Counted from the first letter of the stretch, positions 21,267 through 32,366 are shown. The stretch is DNA of 64,000 nucleotides from Hyaloscypha bicolor E (GCF_002865645.1 NW_020194628.1:744001-808000); one strand, 5' to 3'. The notes: generated from the sequence alone by a model not told the origin. A program made the numbers and translations.

Positions 21267-23096
21267 ATGACCTCAACAGATTCCGAACTAGTATTCATCA
21301 ATTTCTACACTCCTGAGAACAGCGAATTCTACGCCGCAAATGTCTACAGAGACCTCAACCCCAATAATGACGACTTTCGCCTCCTCGAAATCCTCCCAGG
21401 ACAAGGGCTTGACCGCATCCAATGCAGAATCATTCAGCCGCCAGAGACACCGGGCCTCAAATACGAATGCATTTCATACCGTGCCGGCGATCCTACCAAA
21501 ATACTGGAGATTGAGGTTGATGGGCATCCTTTCAATGCATTTGCATCGCTCGGTGCTGCCCTGCGCAAAATTCGGCAGCCTGATGGAACCAGGGTTGTCT
21601 GGGCCGACCAGATTTGTATCAATCAAAACGACGTTGCGGAAAGAGGAAGCCAAGTCTCGAAGATGAGGGTTTTTTATGAGAGGGCGGAATGTGTGATCGC
21701 TTGGCTTGGTGATCTGAAGGGAGGGGACCTCGCATTTCGTACGGTGCAAGAGCTTCAAGATGAATTCAATCTCAAAATGGAGCATCGGATAAGGGACGGT
21801 TTGTCGGCCGAGGTCGAGTCCGTTCTGAATGACGTTGTCAATGGCGTGGTCGACGAATTGTTATCCGATAGCACAGACATATGGGCAAAATACGAAGCAT
21901 TAGGCAACTTGTTTAGGTCTGAGCTCTGGAGCCGCCTCTGGATTTGGCAAGAACTTATTGTTGCAAAGACGAGTCACTTCAAATGGGATACGCACTCCGC
22001 CAAAGTTGAAGATCTCCGGATTGTTTTCCAAATTTTACCACAACTAATCGTCGTGGAATGGCCGACCCGTAAGCCGAAGAGCCTAGAATTGCTCATGGGC
22101 AATTATCCGACTGCGCCAGCTTCGAAAGTTTTCGAGATGTTAAAAATTCAAACTCGGCGAAGGATTTGGCAAGAGCAGAAAGTTCTCCCTCTCGATCGAC
22201 TACTCGACTCTGCTAGGTGGGCATATTCTACCGATCCTAGAGACAAAGTTTTTGCTCTCTGTGGGCTAAGTGACCAGAAACTTGGAATTGTACCTGATTA
22301 TAAGGCAACTATCCAGCAGATATATATCAGCACTGCGACGGCAATAATGGAGCAGGAACGATCATTAGACATACTGGCTTATTGCAAGCATTCAGGCGTA
22401 GTTAAAGCAATGGACTTACCTACTTGGTGCCCTGACTGGTCATCGCAGCTTGATGAACGAGCTGAACGATGGCCTCTGCTCCTTGGTGAATTTCCTGCCA
22501 AATGCGCATTCCGAGCATCGCAAAGCACTTGTGGGGTTTTCCGTGTAGTTCCAGGAGGGCCAGATACTAGGGTCCGGCTTCACACGAGCCTACTCGCTCA
22601 AGGATTGGCAATTGGGATAATTGATAGTGTAGGAAATTTCGAAACCGCTGATCAGAAAACGGACGAAGAGAAGTTTCAACATTTGCTATCCTCGTGGGCC
22701 ACACGAATTGCCGAAAAAGACACATTTGCCGCAGAAACTCTCCAAGAATTAGAGAAGACTGCCACCATCGACAACAGGGGTTTTGCCGAGGGGAACAGTT
22801 TGAATCATATCGCACGCGAAAGTAACGTTCGGCGTTTGAAACTCGACGCCATAGAAGGTCTTCGTCGATTCGTTGTTACCTGCAATGGCTTGATGGGGAT
22901 GGCACCTCCTCACGTCCAAGAAGGTGACCTAGCGTGTGTTTTATTGGGAGCTCGAGTGCCATTTATGTTACGGAAATGCAAAGAATTTTACACTCTGGTT
23001 GGAGAGGTATACATCAGCAATGGTTATATGTACGGACGAGCAATTGACGAAATGGAAGCTAGAACGAGTGAAGTCCAGGAGTTCGAAATTCGATAG
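21267..23096 (+). CDS. Heterokaryon incompatibility (HET) domain protein
   Basis: A single exon for 609 residues. The HET domain fills about residues 66-235. YECISYRAGDP (66-76) corresponds to the usual Y-A-L-S-Y-x-W-G-D-P box, with Arg replacing the Trp. VVWADQICINQND (110-122) is the W-x-D-x-x-C-I-N-Q motif, ERGSQVSKMRVFYERA (125-140) follows, and WSRLWIWQELIVAK (221-234) closes the domain. TDPRDKVFALCGL (322-334) and LPTWCPDWS are the usual downstream signatures. HET proteins trigger programmed death when genetically different hyphae fuse or when partnered with NLR-type receptors. No partner gene of the classic kind lies next to it. Start ATG 21267 has a good context, CACCATGA. Confidence 0.9.
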   Translation: MTSTDSELVFINFYTPENSEFYAANVYRDLNPNNDDFRLLEILPGQGLDRIQCRIIQPPETPGLKYECISYRAGDPTKILEIEVDGHPFNAFASLGAALRKIRQPDGTRVVWADQICINQNDVAERGSQVSKMRVFYERAECVIAWLGDLKGGDLAFRTVQELQDEFNLKMEHRIRDGLSAEVESVLNDVVNGVVDELLSDSTDIWAKYEALGNLFRSELWSRLWIWQELIVAKTSHFKWDTHSAKVEDLRIVFQILPQLIVVEWPTRKPKSLELLMGNYPTAPASKVFEMLKIQTRRRIWQEQKVLPLDRLLDSARWAYSTDPRDKVFALCGLSDQKLGIVPDYKATIQQIYISTATAIMEQERSLDILAYCKHSGVVKAMDLPTWCPDWSSQLDERAERWPLLLGEFPAKCAFRASQSTCGVFRVVPGGPDTRVRLHTSLLAQGLAIGIIDSVGNFETADQKTDEEKFQHLLSSWATRIAEKDTFAAETLQELEKTATIDNRGFAEGNSLNHIARESNVRRLKLDAIEGLRRFVVTCNGLMGMAPPHVQEGDLACVLLGARVPFMLRKCKEFYTLVGEVYISNGYMYGRAIDEMEARTSEVQEFEIR

Positions 23097-23722
23097 CTCT
23101 AGGAAGAGACCTCAATACGTGGATGGTGTGCTTAGTTCACATGAAAAATCAATTAAGGGATGGAAATCCTGGGCTTGACCGACAATTGGTGCTATGTCAT
23201 GTTACACCCCCAACCGGCGGCTTTGAATATTATAGCAGCCACTCAACAAGCCCTCGCACCGTTAATCAAGATGGAAGAGTAATTGGGAGTCGTCAATAAA
23301 GGTCGCAGCAGAAGCACTAATGGTAAACATTAGGGAGTTATTTTAAGTATAAATCGTTGTGGGGCGTACTATAGAATGCTTCTAACAGTATAGAATTCAT
23401 TGAACTGGGCTATCTCGAGGTACTAATAATACACAAGCTTCGTAATCTTTCCGTTATCTGAACCCCATCTTTTTACGTGTAGTTTGACTTCTGATTAGAA
23501 GGGGAAAAAGTCTCGATATTATTTCTGGTTATAGTAAAACCAAAAATAGAAAAACACCTTCTATATCTATCAATGTCCGCGTGGCACCAACAATCAGGCA
23601 ACAATTATAACCCTTGTATCCAAATACGGATTTGGGACGTTCCGTTTCATCGTAGGCAGTGAGAAGGCGCAGCCTGTATGTGCAAGAACCTGACAAGCAG
23701 GATCCCAACTCGACTCAAAATA
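23097..23722. other. Intergenic region downstream of the HET gene
   Basis: About 600 bp without a supportable gene, ending at the MITE that begins at 23723. Confidence 0.35.
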
Positions 23723-24204
23723 GCAGGCTCGGCAATGATACCTGAGGTATTAATACTGGATTGATATCGGATTAGTATTGAATCGAATCGAATAATATTA
23801 GTACCCCCCTACTTTTTAAATACCTTATTATCTTCTATTTTAAAAGATTTTTTTTCTATAAAAGCTTTATATATATATAATCTATTATAAATAAAGGATT
23901 TTAGAATTTTAGAATTTAAAATTTATAAACTTATTAATAAACTCTTAATATAATAATATCTCATATTCGGACTACTAGCCTCGTACTCGGAAATTCGCTT
24001 ATTGCCCAAATCTTAGTAAGCTTAAAAATATTAAAAATTAGGTACTATAAATAAAACTTCTTATAAAAGATTTAAAAAAAAGTAATATACTTTTCTTTTA
24101 ATATCCAAGCCTTTGGGCTAGTTTTATTAATAGTAAAGAGTATTTGGGGTCCGAGAATTGCTTAGGTATTAATACCATTAATACTGGATCGTTACCGAGC
24201 CTGC
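23723..24204. mobile_element. 482-bp MITE with GCAGGCTCGG inverted repeats and 6-bp target duplication
   Basis: Both ends read GCAGGCTCGG inwards (23723-23732 and, reversed, 24195-24204), continuing as CAATGAT against TAACGAT, so about 17 bp match with two transition differences. The hexamer AAAATA is found directly outside each end (23717-23722 and 24205-24210). Inside the left end lies GAGGTATTAATACTGG, with similar sequence reversed at the right end. The core (about 23800-24140) is AT-rich and has the look of RIP. No transposase remnant is seen. Confidence 0.65.
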
Positions 24205-24513
24205 AAAATAGCAAGGCAAAGATCCTTCGTGAAGTAGACACACGATACTGTCGATACACTTCCACCGCATGGTTTCGCCCTCACCTGAATAAGCATGCGG
24301 AAGGCTATCAAGAGGTGTTCTTTACACATAAGGAAAACCAGAAGCAAGTCGGGGAGGGGATATTCTCAGTGAGTTCTCTCACCGCATGTCTCGCATGTTT
24401 ATCAAAGCTGAGAAAGATAGGTTCGTTGGAGGGGAATGCTAGACCTCTTATGGATTGATTTATTCGAGTATAGTTGACACCGAATCTGCCTTGGGGCAGG
24501 AGGGAAAGTTTGC
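24205..24513. other. Intergenic region
   Basis: About 300 bp between the MITE and the end of the minus-strand gene at 24514. No recognisable feature. Confidence 0.35.
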
Positions 24514-24957
24514 TCAATTGGCGCCTAGCTGAGCAGCAGGATGATTCCACAGATCCGAGACGTCATACTCTGGAAGCGCATCAAAACCGCACTCCAGAAG
24601 GCGTCTGGTTATAATCACTACCTCCTTCTTGGCCTGCTCCTCCGAGATGCGAATTCCACCCTTGTTCTGTTCCCAGGTGATAGCTTCGATCTTCACAGCA
24701 CTGCCGCTGTTGCCACCGTCGCTTGGTTTCACAACAAGTACGTAGAGTTCCTTGCCCGTCCCGCTTCGAGCAAGGTGGATGGAGATGGTGCCATTCAGGC
24801 TCTGATCCGTGGCCGAGACGCGCCATTTGTCATCCTGATCCTGAGGCTCGAAACCGGCTTTGAGCTTCTCAAGGTCGGCGTTGCTGATGCTCAGACCCCA
24901 CGGTGCTGTGGCAGGCTCCTGCATGGCGTGTACGTGATCTGTAATTTGCGTGAGCAT
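24514..24957 (-). CDS. Conserved fungal protein of unknown function
   Basis: Taken from ATG 24957 the product is 147 residues. The core APWGLSISNADLEKLKAGFE, the middle FEPQDQDDKWRVSATD, ITWEQNKGGIRISEEQAKKE and the end YDVSDLWNHPAAQ recall a small uncharacterised family I have seen in ascomycetes; no function is known to me. The 5' end is uncertain. A 56-nt GTACGT...TTACAG intron (24939-24994) could join an upstream exon ending SRLNQLQAEPVPIAFR, read from about 25080 to 24995, to the codon before HVHAMQE in the same frame. In that case the true start lies further upstream, but I could not find its ATG. Confidence 0.6.
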   Translation of the reverse strand: MLTQITDHVHAMQEPATAPWGLSISNADLEKLKAGFEPQDQDDKWRVSATDQSLNGTISIHLARSGTGKELYVLVVKPSDGGNSGSAVKIEAITWEQNKGGIRISEEQAKKEVVIITRRLLECGFDALPEYDVSDLWNHPAAQLGAN

Positions 24958-24994
24958 GGAAAAACCTAGGTGGTATTCTGAAGTTGGCACGTAC

Positions 24995-25934
24995 CTCTGA
25001 ATGCTATAGGAACAGGTTCTGCTTGGAGTTGGTTGAGACGGGACAAAATAGAGGACGCGGTATGCAAAGTATTGTTCCTGCTGTGGTTTGCTTATCCGCA
25101 GCTCAGGTGAAGTCGAGGCAAAGGACTAAAACGACGGGTGTCGATTGGGGTAGGGGTGTTAACGACAAACCTTGAGTATTTAGCCTCGCTCCCAAGCGTC
25201 TACGAGCTTCACGCTTCTCTTCTAGAATCGATCATAGTTCTAGAAATCTCTCTCGTAATACGTGACGTGTGCTTTACCCGGTAATTTGTTAACCTGGTAC
25301 ATGGTTCACTTCTGCCCATCTGACCTCTGGATCTTCTGTCACGTGCTGCGCACAGACATATATATAGCTTCTTCACCGCCCTTAGGGCACCATCATTTTT
25401 CCACTTCCACAGCTTGTCCAGGCCGTGACATCTTCACCGTGCTCAGGAATGCTCACCCGTGGCTCAAGCTAAAGCAGCAGTAGCTCAGGTCCAAAGACAG
25501 ATATGGAAAATGGTCATGTCGAATTCCAGTATGCGACTACCTGTTTTTATGCCAATCATTATTGATGATAATGAAAGTGACTCGTCACATGACCGACCCG
25601 CCTCCTTCCCCTCCATGAAAAAGGGGTTCGAAGCGCTCCAATATTTTAGGTCCTTCCGCAGATTCAATTTGATCCACTCATTAGAAATTTAATAGATATA
25701 ATCATAATTCATCAGCTATTCTTAACAAATAAATACATCCAATATTCACATTTCTTGAAGTGCTGGGGGAAATGAGCGAAATTTCAATCTATCATTCTAA
25801 CACTGGGGTAAAGGTCGAAAATTGCCAGCAGGTAGAGAGGTAATCGAATTCGCTTGCACTATGTTAAGGTTATATATAATAGGGATTTCCGCAGCCCTGG
25901 ATCCGAACGCCATATAATTGTTCAACCCCTCTCT
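24995..25934. other. Intergenic region, possibly with a 5' exon of the upstream minus-strand gene
   Basis: The segment 25080-24995 is open on the minus strand and may be a 5' exon of the gene at 24514-24957. The rest, to 25934, contains the 3' region of the cupredoxin gene and several short frames without recognisable content. Confidence 0.35.
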
Positions 25935-28107
25935 TTACGGGTTTGTCACCCAAACCATGTCCGGCCCGGCAACCGCCACCTTCATTAAGTCTCCAACAGA
26001 TCCTCCTTGTGCACTAGTTAAAACACCCCAAACATGCCCGGACAAGTCCGCAGGCACACTCGCAGTTCCTTGACCCGCCGCAGTCGAAACAACAGGCGTA
26101 TACTCCACACTTCCCCAAGCCCCAAGCCAAGCAATGAACAGACTTCCTTTGATCGAGGCATCAAAGGACACCGTGACGCTCGTAACCCGTTGTGTGCCAG
26201 TGACAGGGGGGTTGGTTAGAGTAAGCGGCGGAAGCGCGGTGTAACCCCCCAGATCTCCGGCTGATCCGGGGCACGACTTTGGGACCACATAATGGTTCAT
26301 GGCATAGGAATAGACGAGAGTTGCTGGTATCCATGCTTCTCTAGGTGCAGCAGCCGCCATGTGGTCTTGCATCATGTTCACCATACCAGCCATTCGAGAC
26401 TTTGAGCCGAGAGTTGAGGCAAGAGGGGCGATTAGCCAGGGGTCAGAAAGTACGACTGTGGCCACGACATCCAGAAGGAGGCCGATTTCAAGAAGGATGA
26501 GCGTGAGAGCAACATGGACGAAATCATCAACGTTTGCGATAGGGAAGTTGTAGCTACACAATCCAGCAACTGGTTTATTGTAGTGTGAGAGAGAGTCCGA
26601 GGACGTGGAACGGTGGACCAAGGCTTGGGCAGTCATGCCGCCAATTGTACCTGTGATAGAGTCTGGGTAAACATGGGACCACCCGCCTGAGGTGAGGTTG
26701 TTGTGACCGTTTACAAGAACTTCCAGCAAGATATTGTCGAGGTAAAGCATGAGTTGCAAATAACTTGTAGCTTGGTCCGAGATGCTGTTTGCCCAGTTAT
26801 AACTTGATGGCTGATATCCTCCAGCCATGTTTGCAACATCAGGTGGAATGGATGTTCCTGGCGGAGGAACGGTTGAAATGGATGAGTTGGCCGAACTGGT
26901 TTTACTGCTGTCAAGAACATCACCATTGTCGGTAGTGACGACCTGGAACCATGAATTAGCGTCTGGTGAAAGCTCATTTCATGCTCTGAAACTTACAGTT
27001 CCATTGACAGTCAGAATGCCACCAAGAGGAGCAACTGTTGGAATGGTGCTATCAGAAGCTTTGGCCGCGAGCCCAATGAATGCTTCAAGAGTGTTGGGGC
27101 CCGAGGTTGGACTACACAATTAGCGCAGGACACCACTGGAAGAAACAGGAAATCATACGCGTTTATCGAGCCCACCATCCCTGCTTGACAATGAGTCTTC
27201 TTTGTTTGCGCACAATAGAACCAGATTGGTTTAGTATCATTTACAACGACTTGGAAAGTGGCTCCTGAAGGAGAGACTGCCGTAGGAACAAAACCGCTGG
27301 AAAATCCTCCCGTTGACAGTGGATGACAAGGATCCCCAAAATTACTTTGGACGACTGAGTGGTTCTGGGAATGTTAGCACAACGATTTTTAGGGGTAAAA
27401 ATAATACTCACAGCCGGATTGAAATTGAATTCAATCACTTCTCCTACTAGTGATGTGATATTGTTCGGGGAATATTGCAGCAAGCCATTTACGCCAACGA
27501 TTACGCTTGTCTTGCGCAAACCACCGACGGGAAGACCATCTGGGGGAGAAGAACTTGGTTTGGAGGCAGTCAGAGCTTTGGCTTTATAGGCATCAAAAGT
27601 GTTGCCAGTCGGGGGACTATATATTTAATCAGCGTCGTTCAAGTGGTAGATTGGACCCCACTGACGCATTGATCGCGTGAACCATGCCCGCCTGGCAATG
27701 GTCGCCTTTAGTCTGAGCACAGTAAACCCATATCGGTTTGGTGTCATTAATTGTGATTGTAAAAGTTGTAGGAGATGCAGCTGTGAGATTGTCCGTGGGT
27801 ACAAATCCAGAGAAGAATCCGCCTGCAAGAGGATGACATGGATCCCCGAAGCTTGACTGTGTAACGGAATGGTTCTATTGAAGTCAATAGTTGTTTTCCC
27901 GAAGATCTTTGGAAAACTTAAACTGACCTTCGGATGGAAATTATAAATCACGGTGTCACCAACATTAGCGGTTATTGTCTCAGGATTGAATGTCAGGTTT
28001 CCGTTCGCCCCAACTTCAACTTGGAAAGTTTGTCCGAAGGGGGTGAACCCCACTGTAGAGGAGATAGCGATCGCGAGGACAAGCACAGCACTTGAAAATA
28101 GGGACAT
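25935..28107 (-). CDS. Secreted tandem-cupredoxin plus ferritin-like domain protein
   Basis: Six exons, in coding order 28107-27928, 27874-27666, 27616-27412, 27364-27159, 27111-26997 and 26942-25935, give 640 residues with every junction in frame (introns 47-54 nt). MSLFSSAVLVLAIAISSTVG is a signal peptide. Cupredoxin 1 (about 26-130) has likely copper ligands His62, Cys112, His119 and Met124. Cupredoxin 2 (about 160-267) repeats them as His200, Cys249, His256 and Met261 within NHSVVQSNFGDPC and YCAQTKKTHCQAGM. After a Ser/Pro linker, residues about 350-510 resemble the fungal ferritin-like/Rds1 family, with DDFVHVALTLILLEIGLLLD and DPWLIAPLASTLGSKSRMA. A beta-rich C-terminus of about 120 residues follows. 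It is probably an extracellular or wall-associated metal-binding protein; the combination of copper and iron folds suggests redox or metal handling by inference. Confidence 0.8.
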
Positions 28108-28970
28108 GATTGAGCCTGTGAGTATTTTCAAGAGAAACTTCGCGCGAAAGAATAATTTTATATTTGGAGAAAGAGGGAGACGCGATGTGGAAAGAAAGTA
28201 GTAAAGTCGGACGCCTTTAAAATAGCCACCGCTGCAGCGGCTGCTATTACATTTGACTTGTTACGCCTTCAGCCACTCATAACGAAAGTTGCCCCACTCA
28301 GACGCTCCCTGAATGGTTAAAGCTTTCGGCGGGAGGCGAGGCAGAGAATTGGCGTCTAGTGCTGACTGTGTTGGGGGCTTTCAGCCTTGAAGATTTCCGA
28401 ATCAGGCTTGCGGTGCATGCTAACCCCACTATTCAGGGCAGCAGTCCACTGGGGCTCCCCTGTAGATCCGGGGCTCATGTCCCTGTTCAACGTTGTTTTA
28501 TGCCCCTGTGTTGTTTGTGGAGAGAAGCTTGACTGTCCTTTCACTAACGGGGTTGTGAGAAAGAAAATGGTGCTTAAAATAGCCAATCTTGCCCCGCGGC
28601 ATCTTGAGCAGCAGTAATTTCCGACAAAATCAGAATTGGTTCAAGCAGACATCGCATTGATTGGGAGAGAAGCCGATGTGTTGGGCTTACTACTCCCTAT
28701 CTTTCAGGTGTAATACTATCCCCAATCCAGTCAGCAAGCTGAACGCCTCAGCGGCCGCCGCTGTCCGCTACTCGCAGCCTACCATCCGCTGCACACAGTC
28801 AGCGTGCATCCTTCGGTACCGATCATAAATCGCCCCCCCCATATCGTCCCGTCCTTTGTAAACTTTAATAATGTATGTTCCTGGCTCTCCCCTCCTTTTC
28901 ATCCCGTCCCTCCTATGATTTTAAGCCAAGTGCCATCGCCGACCCAACACCCCAAAGAAAGGGAATCAAA
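28108..28970. promoter_or_regulatory. Divergent region between the cupredoxin-ferritin and SUR7-like genes
   Basis: About 860 bp shared upstream region of two divergent genes. Short frames are present but no gene is supported. Confidence 0.4.
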
Positions 28971-30133
28971 ATGCGCGGATTCATTGCTCCCATCTTTTGT
29001 CTCGTCACTCTCATTTTAATCCTCCTCATCCTCATTGCGGGTTCGAATAAGAATGTCTTGGTCAATTGGTTCTTTTTGAAGGTGCTTTTCCCACAGCGGA
29101 ATATCACTCCAGCATTCTGACTTTCAATGTGTAGGCGGAGACTTCAGCTCTCAATGTTGCTTCGAAACTCTCGAATTCTACCTACCTCCAAGACCTCTCA
29201 ACTGTCAGCAAAACCGACTATGTGGGCTCAAACTCAAGCGCCTCTTCTCTGGGCCTCGCAAACTCCTACACAATAGCACTCCTCTCCTACTGCGCCGAGA
29301 GCAATGATTCCACAATTTGCTCAAAACCCAAATTCGGCTTCCATTTCGATCCTCTCTCCGACCTACAACTCGATAATACCGGCATGCAAGGCTCGCTGTC
29401 ATCGCACTTCCTAAGTGCGATATCAAAATATGGCTCTGCATCACAATTTTTGGGCGGCGCATATCTCCTAGCATTCATCTTGACATTCCTCACGCCAGTA
29501 TTTGGACTTCTTGCCAGTTGCTTCTCCCCGCGATGGATCATCGGTGGAGCCATCGCCTCCTTCCTCGCTACGGGTTTTCTCCTTGCAGCATCGGCACTCT
29601 CCATTGCCATATTCAAAACCGTCAAACAGGCATTCGATTCGGATCTCTCACCTGCAGGCATTAAAACTTCATTGGGCGACGCACTGTACGTCCTAACTTG
29701 GATCGCAACAATTCTCTCCTTGATTTCCACAATACTGCTCTGTATTTCTTACCGCAAATCCAGTCGCAAAATCAGGGGCGGAATGATTGTTCCCAGTGCC
29801 ACCGACAAGGACGGCTCTAAGGTTGGGGTAGTTAGCAACACCGCTGGGCCGAAGCCCCTAACCCTGTTGCAGAGGAGTCTGACATGGAATAAGCACAAGT
29901 ACGCACAACTTGGAAAGAAGAAATCCCCTGCAATCAAAGTAACGGGAGCCACGGGTGGGCATGGCGATGAGGATGTCTTGCTTGAACGGAGAGGGTTTGG
30001 TGGAGGAGAGGATGAGGAGGAGGAAGAGGAGTTGGTGAGAGGTTCGACCAGGGGAATCCCATTGGCGGGCATGGGTGGCAGTAAGCCAGGTAGGGATACG
30101 GAAGTTGCATATGAACCATTTAGACACGTCTGA
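28971..30133 (+). CDS. SUR7/PalI family four-span membrane protein
   Basis: Exons 28971-29081 and 29135-30133 join in phase 0 across a 53-nt intron and encode 369 residues. Membrane span 1 is in the first exon (FIAPIFCLVTLILILLILIA). An extracellular loop carries N-glycosylation sequons (NST, NSS, NDS) and a paired-cysteine region SYCAESNDSTICS near 88-100, followed by FHFDPLSDLQL. Three more spans lie near 145-167, 172-197 and 220-242. The cytoplasmic tail ends with an acidic run and RDTEVAYEPFRHV. SUR7/PalI proteins sit in the plasma membrane at eisosomes or act in pH sensing; which branch this belongs to is not clear. Confidence 0.8.
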
Positions 30134-30818
30134 TTGAGCATGGAGGCGTAGCGGCGTTCAATGGCTTGTATGGGGAAATCTAGGCATATTCTGCTTGGAA
30201 TTTGTAAGGAATGCACGAATCCGTAAAACAAAATCGAGAGAACTTTGCGCTAAAGTAAGATCAAGAAGAATTGAACTCTGAAGAGCTTACACACCTCTTG
30301 CTCTCACATTATACATGCTTACCTGCTTCAATTGAAGTCTCACAATATAGTCCAGGTACTATTGCGCAGGGACGTGAAGAGGGGACCGGCTGACTGCTTC
30401 CGTGCCTCGCATGCTAATCGTACTTCTACGTAACCGAGCCTGGGCTCTAATTTAAGTAAAGGAACTTAGACGGTTCTCGACGACGTTATATCAGACAAAT
30501 TTAAATATATAGTAATTAGTCAATTTTTTTTGGATCTTATAGACTTATAATATATTTTCTCTTAATCTCTAATAAAACTAAAGGCATTATTAGGTTTCAA
30601 TTATTTAAATTATGAACTCTACTTATCCTAGATCCCGCAACTTTATAATTAAAATAATTTGCTAGTAAATCTTTATTTTAATATAATAGACTATTTTCTA
30701 ATTTATAATTATATTATAATATTAGCTAGTAAATATAACTTCTAATAATTAAATAATAATTAAAAGCCTTTTAAGCTATTTAATATAGTAATTTATTAAA
30801 TATAAAAAATAATACTTT
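30134..30818. other. 3' flank of the SUR7-like gene and start of the AT-rich block
   Basis: Composition is normal to about 30480 and drops abruptly to AT-rich sequence afterwards. No gene or RNA is visible. Confidence 0.5.
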
Positions 30819-31235
30819 TATTCATATAACTATTTCTTTAGAAGTTATATATATAATTACAGAACTCGGAATATAGAATATAAATAATAAAATATAAAAT
30901 ATAAAATATAAAATATAAAATATAAAATATAAAATATAAAATATAAAATATAAAATATAAAATATAAAATATAAAATATAAAATATAAAATATAAAATAT
31001 AAAATATAAAATATAAAATATAAAATATAAAATATAAAATATAAAATATAAAATATAAAATATAAAATATAAAATATAAAATATAAAATATAAAATATAA
31101 AATATAGAATATATAATATTATTATATATTAATATTATAATACTATAAATCTTATTTTTAAATATTAACTACTTTACTAATTTATATTTTAAGTATTTTA
31201 TATATATTATATTATGTATTTCTAGTAAATTAATA
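30819..31235 (+). repeat. Copia-type LTR enlarged by a heptamer array
   Basis: The segment starts TATTCATATAACTATTTC and ends CTAGTAAATTAATA, matching the LTR ends seen at 32380-32640 and the reverse complement of the LTRs at 35716 and 41724. It is 417 bp long instead of 253-327 bp. The extra length is an array of about 31 AAAATAT heptamers at about 30888-31105. What follows (31236 onward) matches the leader found after the LTR at 32380. Confidence 0.75.
30888..31105. repeat. (AAAATAT)n tandem array, about 31 copies
   Basis: A nearly perfect 7-bp tandem repeat inside an LTR. The equivalent place in the less mutated LTRs holds a few TATCCCR heptamers (for example 35920-35985). Their reverse complement YGGGATA becomes the repeat unit seen here if every G is changed to A. 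Confidence 0.85.
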
Positions 31236-32165
31236 TTAATTAGTTTATATATATAAATTAGAAAATAGAATTTTTTCAAGCTAAAAAAGTATTTAATAAC
31301 TTATAATAAAATTATACTAGTTTATATTAAAGAAAGAAATTACTTATTAATTTCATAAAAAAGCATCTAATAGCCTAAAAGAAAAAATAGCTAGCTTTTA
31401 CTAAAAACTAATAACTATTTTATTAAAGAAAGAAATTATTTATTAATTTTATAAAAAAAATATCTAATAGTCTAAAGAAAAAAAGACTCTAATTTTTATT
31501 AATTAATAAGCTATTAGCTATTTAATTATTTATTATTCTTTAAAACTAATTTCTTTTAGTCTTAAAATTATTTTTTTAGAAATTATTTTTTCTATTTATA
31601 TAATACCCGAATTTATAAAACTTTTTTCCTAAAATATATACCCTATATATATTCTTAAAGCTCTTTAATTATAACTTCGATTCTATTATTAAATCGAGTT
31701 CTTTAAGCTTTAAATCTTTCTGGAATTATAATATTTTATTTTTTAAATTTCTTATTATAAATAAAATATTTATTTTAATACTCTTAATATATTTAGATAT
31801 TTATATATTTAAATATTTAAATAAATATCTAAATACTTTAATTATTAAATTCTTTTTATAAACTTATTATAAACTATTTTATTTTCGAATTCATTTTATT
31901 ATAAATTATATATATATATATATATTAAAAAGAGCTTAGTTCTAAAAATTTAGTATAATAAAATTATAAAATAAATATATATAAATAAATAAATAAAAAG
32001 ATAATATTAATTTAATTACTTATAATAATAAGGAAATCCTAAACTATTTTAATATTAGGCTATTTTAATCTAAAATAAAGAAATTAACTAATAATAATTT
32101 CTAGAAATTATTTAAGAAATAATTTTAGTAATTTTAATTTTAAAATATTTAATTAATTAAATTAA
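31236..32165 (+). mobile_element. Leader/gag remnant of a truncated plus-strand Copia copy
   Basis: The sequence after the enlarged LTR is alignable by eye with 32641 onward and with the reverse complement of about 41000-41720, so it is the 5' part of a Copia copy in plus orientation. Similarity fades before 32165, where a different tandem repeat begins. No reading frame survives. Confidence 0.5.
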
Positions 32166-32169
32166 TATA

Positions 32170-32366
32170 AATTATATGAATTATATGAATTATATAAGTT
32201 ATATGAATTATATGAATTATATGAATTATATTAATTATATGAATTATATTAATTATATTAATTATATTAATTATATGAATTATATGAATTATATGAATTA
32301 TATGAATTATATGAATTTTATGAATTATATAAATTATATGAATTATATGAATTATATTAATTATAA
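32170..32366. repeat. Nonamer array (AATTATATG)n
   Basis: About 20 copies of a 9-bp unit with ATG/ATT variants. Because 9 is a multiple of 3 it stays open and reads as (Met/Ile-Asn-Tyr)n, but it is a simple repeat directly upstream of an LTR and not a plausible gene. Confidence 0.85.

Noticed and set aside
30888..31105. Heptamer array considered as telomeric or CRISPR-like repeat
   Set aside because: No spacers separate the units, and the repeat is internal to an LTR and matches the mutated form of the LTR's own heptamers.
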